From Desulfobacterales bacterium (GTDB lineage Bacteria > Desulfobacterota > Desulfobacteria > Desulfobacterales > JAFDCJ01), in the NCBI GenBank assembly GCA_020345785.1, contig CP070771.1:501343-515634 (forward strand): 14,292 nucleotides of DNA, read 5' to 3'. The notes beneath the pieces were generated by a model. The model was given only the letters and a program-made list of their open reading frames with translations. It was not told the origin of the DNA and made no database searches. Position numbers and translations under genes: made by a program. Shown in pieces: positions 14,205 to 14,292 of the stretch. Position 1 is the stretch's first letter; every line of letters starts with the position of its first letter.

Positions 14205-14233
14205 GATCTTGCCAGACATGTTCCGACTGTCAA
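14205..14233 (-). promoter_or_regulatory. Possible promoter of the minus-strand unit
   Basis: On the minus strand TTGACA (14233-14228) is followed after 17 bases by AAGATC (14210-14205), a weak -10. It lies about 120 bases before the six-hairpin gene. The region 14086-14292 otherwise shows no gene I can support; a small open frame from 14180 overlaps the gene start in another frame and is treated as spurious. Confidence 0.3.
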
Positions 14234-14292
14234 TGATATTTCAAGGTTCAATAAACCAAAACGCAAAATCATACTCCCCGAAAACCAGAGAG

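Noticed and set aside
1..14292. CRISPR arrays, tRNA/rRNA genes, insertion sequences or phage genes
   Set aside because: No regularly spaced identical repeats, no cloverleaf sequences and no transposase or integrase motifs were seen on either strand.

Overview
The window looks like accessory or specialised-lipid chromosomal DNA from an anaerobic member of the Desulfobacterota (former Deltaproteobacteria, perhaps a sulfate reducer). This is inferred from mid-range GC, a tungstate/molybdate-type binding-protein locus, FASII paralogues, a clostridial-type Old Yellow Enzyme and intergenic tracts with a 7-base period. No rRNA, tRNA, CRISPR array, insertion sequence or integrase was found, so the taxonomic guess is soft.

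Left part (1-2000): a gene on the minus strand, cut only at its extreme C-terminus by the window edge, encodes an excisionase-type HTH fused to a periplasmic-binding-protein-like oxyanion domain. Upstream of it are about 500 bases of non-coding DNA rich in inverted repeats. Beyond that is a decayed, frameshifted 3' remnant of a tungstate/molybdate-type ABC binding-protein gene. The remnant sits behind an intact-looking promoter and a perfect palindrome.

Middle part (2000-10307), all plus strand: an isoprenylcysteine-methyltransferase-like membrane protein, two LolC/LolE-like FtsX-fold permeases (4-base gap, then a 4-base overlap) and a LolA-like outer-membrane lipoprotein-sorting protein. Next come a FabZ-like dehydratase, an active-site-complete FabF-type ketosynthase, and a large FMN/4Fe-4S/FAD enoate reductase of the 2,4-dienoyl-CoA reductase family. 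No ATP-binding subunit accompanies the permeases in the window.

Right part (10686-14292), minus strand and convergent with the middle part: a six-hairpin (alpha/alpha barrel) protein of unknown function, a second FabF paralogue and a FabG reductase. The second ketosynthase has lost the first catalytic histidine (His to Asn) and has a rewritten gating loop, so it is either specialised or non-condensing.

Taken together, dehydratase, two ketosynthases, ketoreductase and a possible enoyl reductase form an almost complete fatty-acid elongation module without an acyl carrier protein. It lies beside a Lol-like envelope trafficking set. The best working idea is a dedicated pathway that makes an unusual acyl chain or lipid and moves it to the outer membrane. 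The most novel-looking items are the Cys-Asn-His ketosynthase, the structured leader region beside the oxyanion-sensor gene, the decayed binding-protein gene with its retained promoter and palindrome, and the 7-base-phased intergenic tracts.
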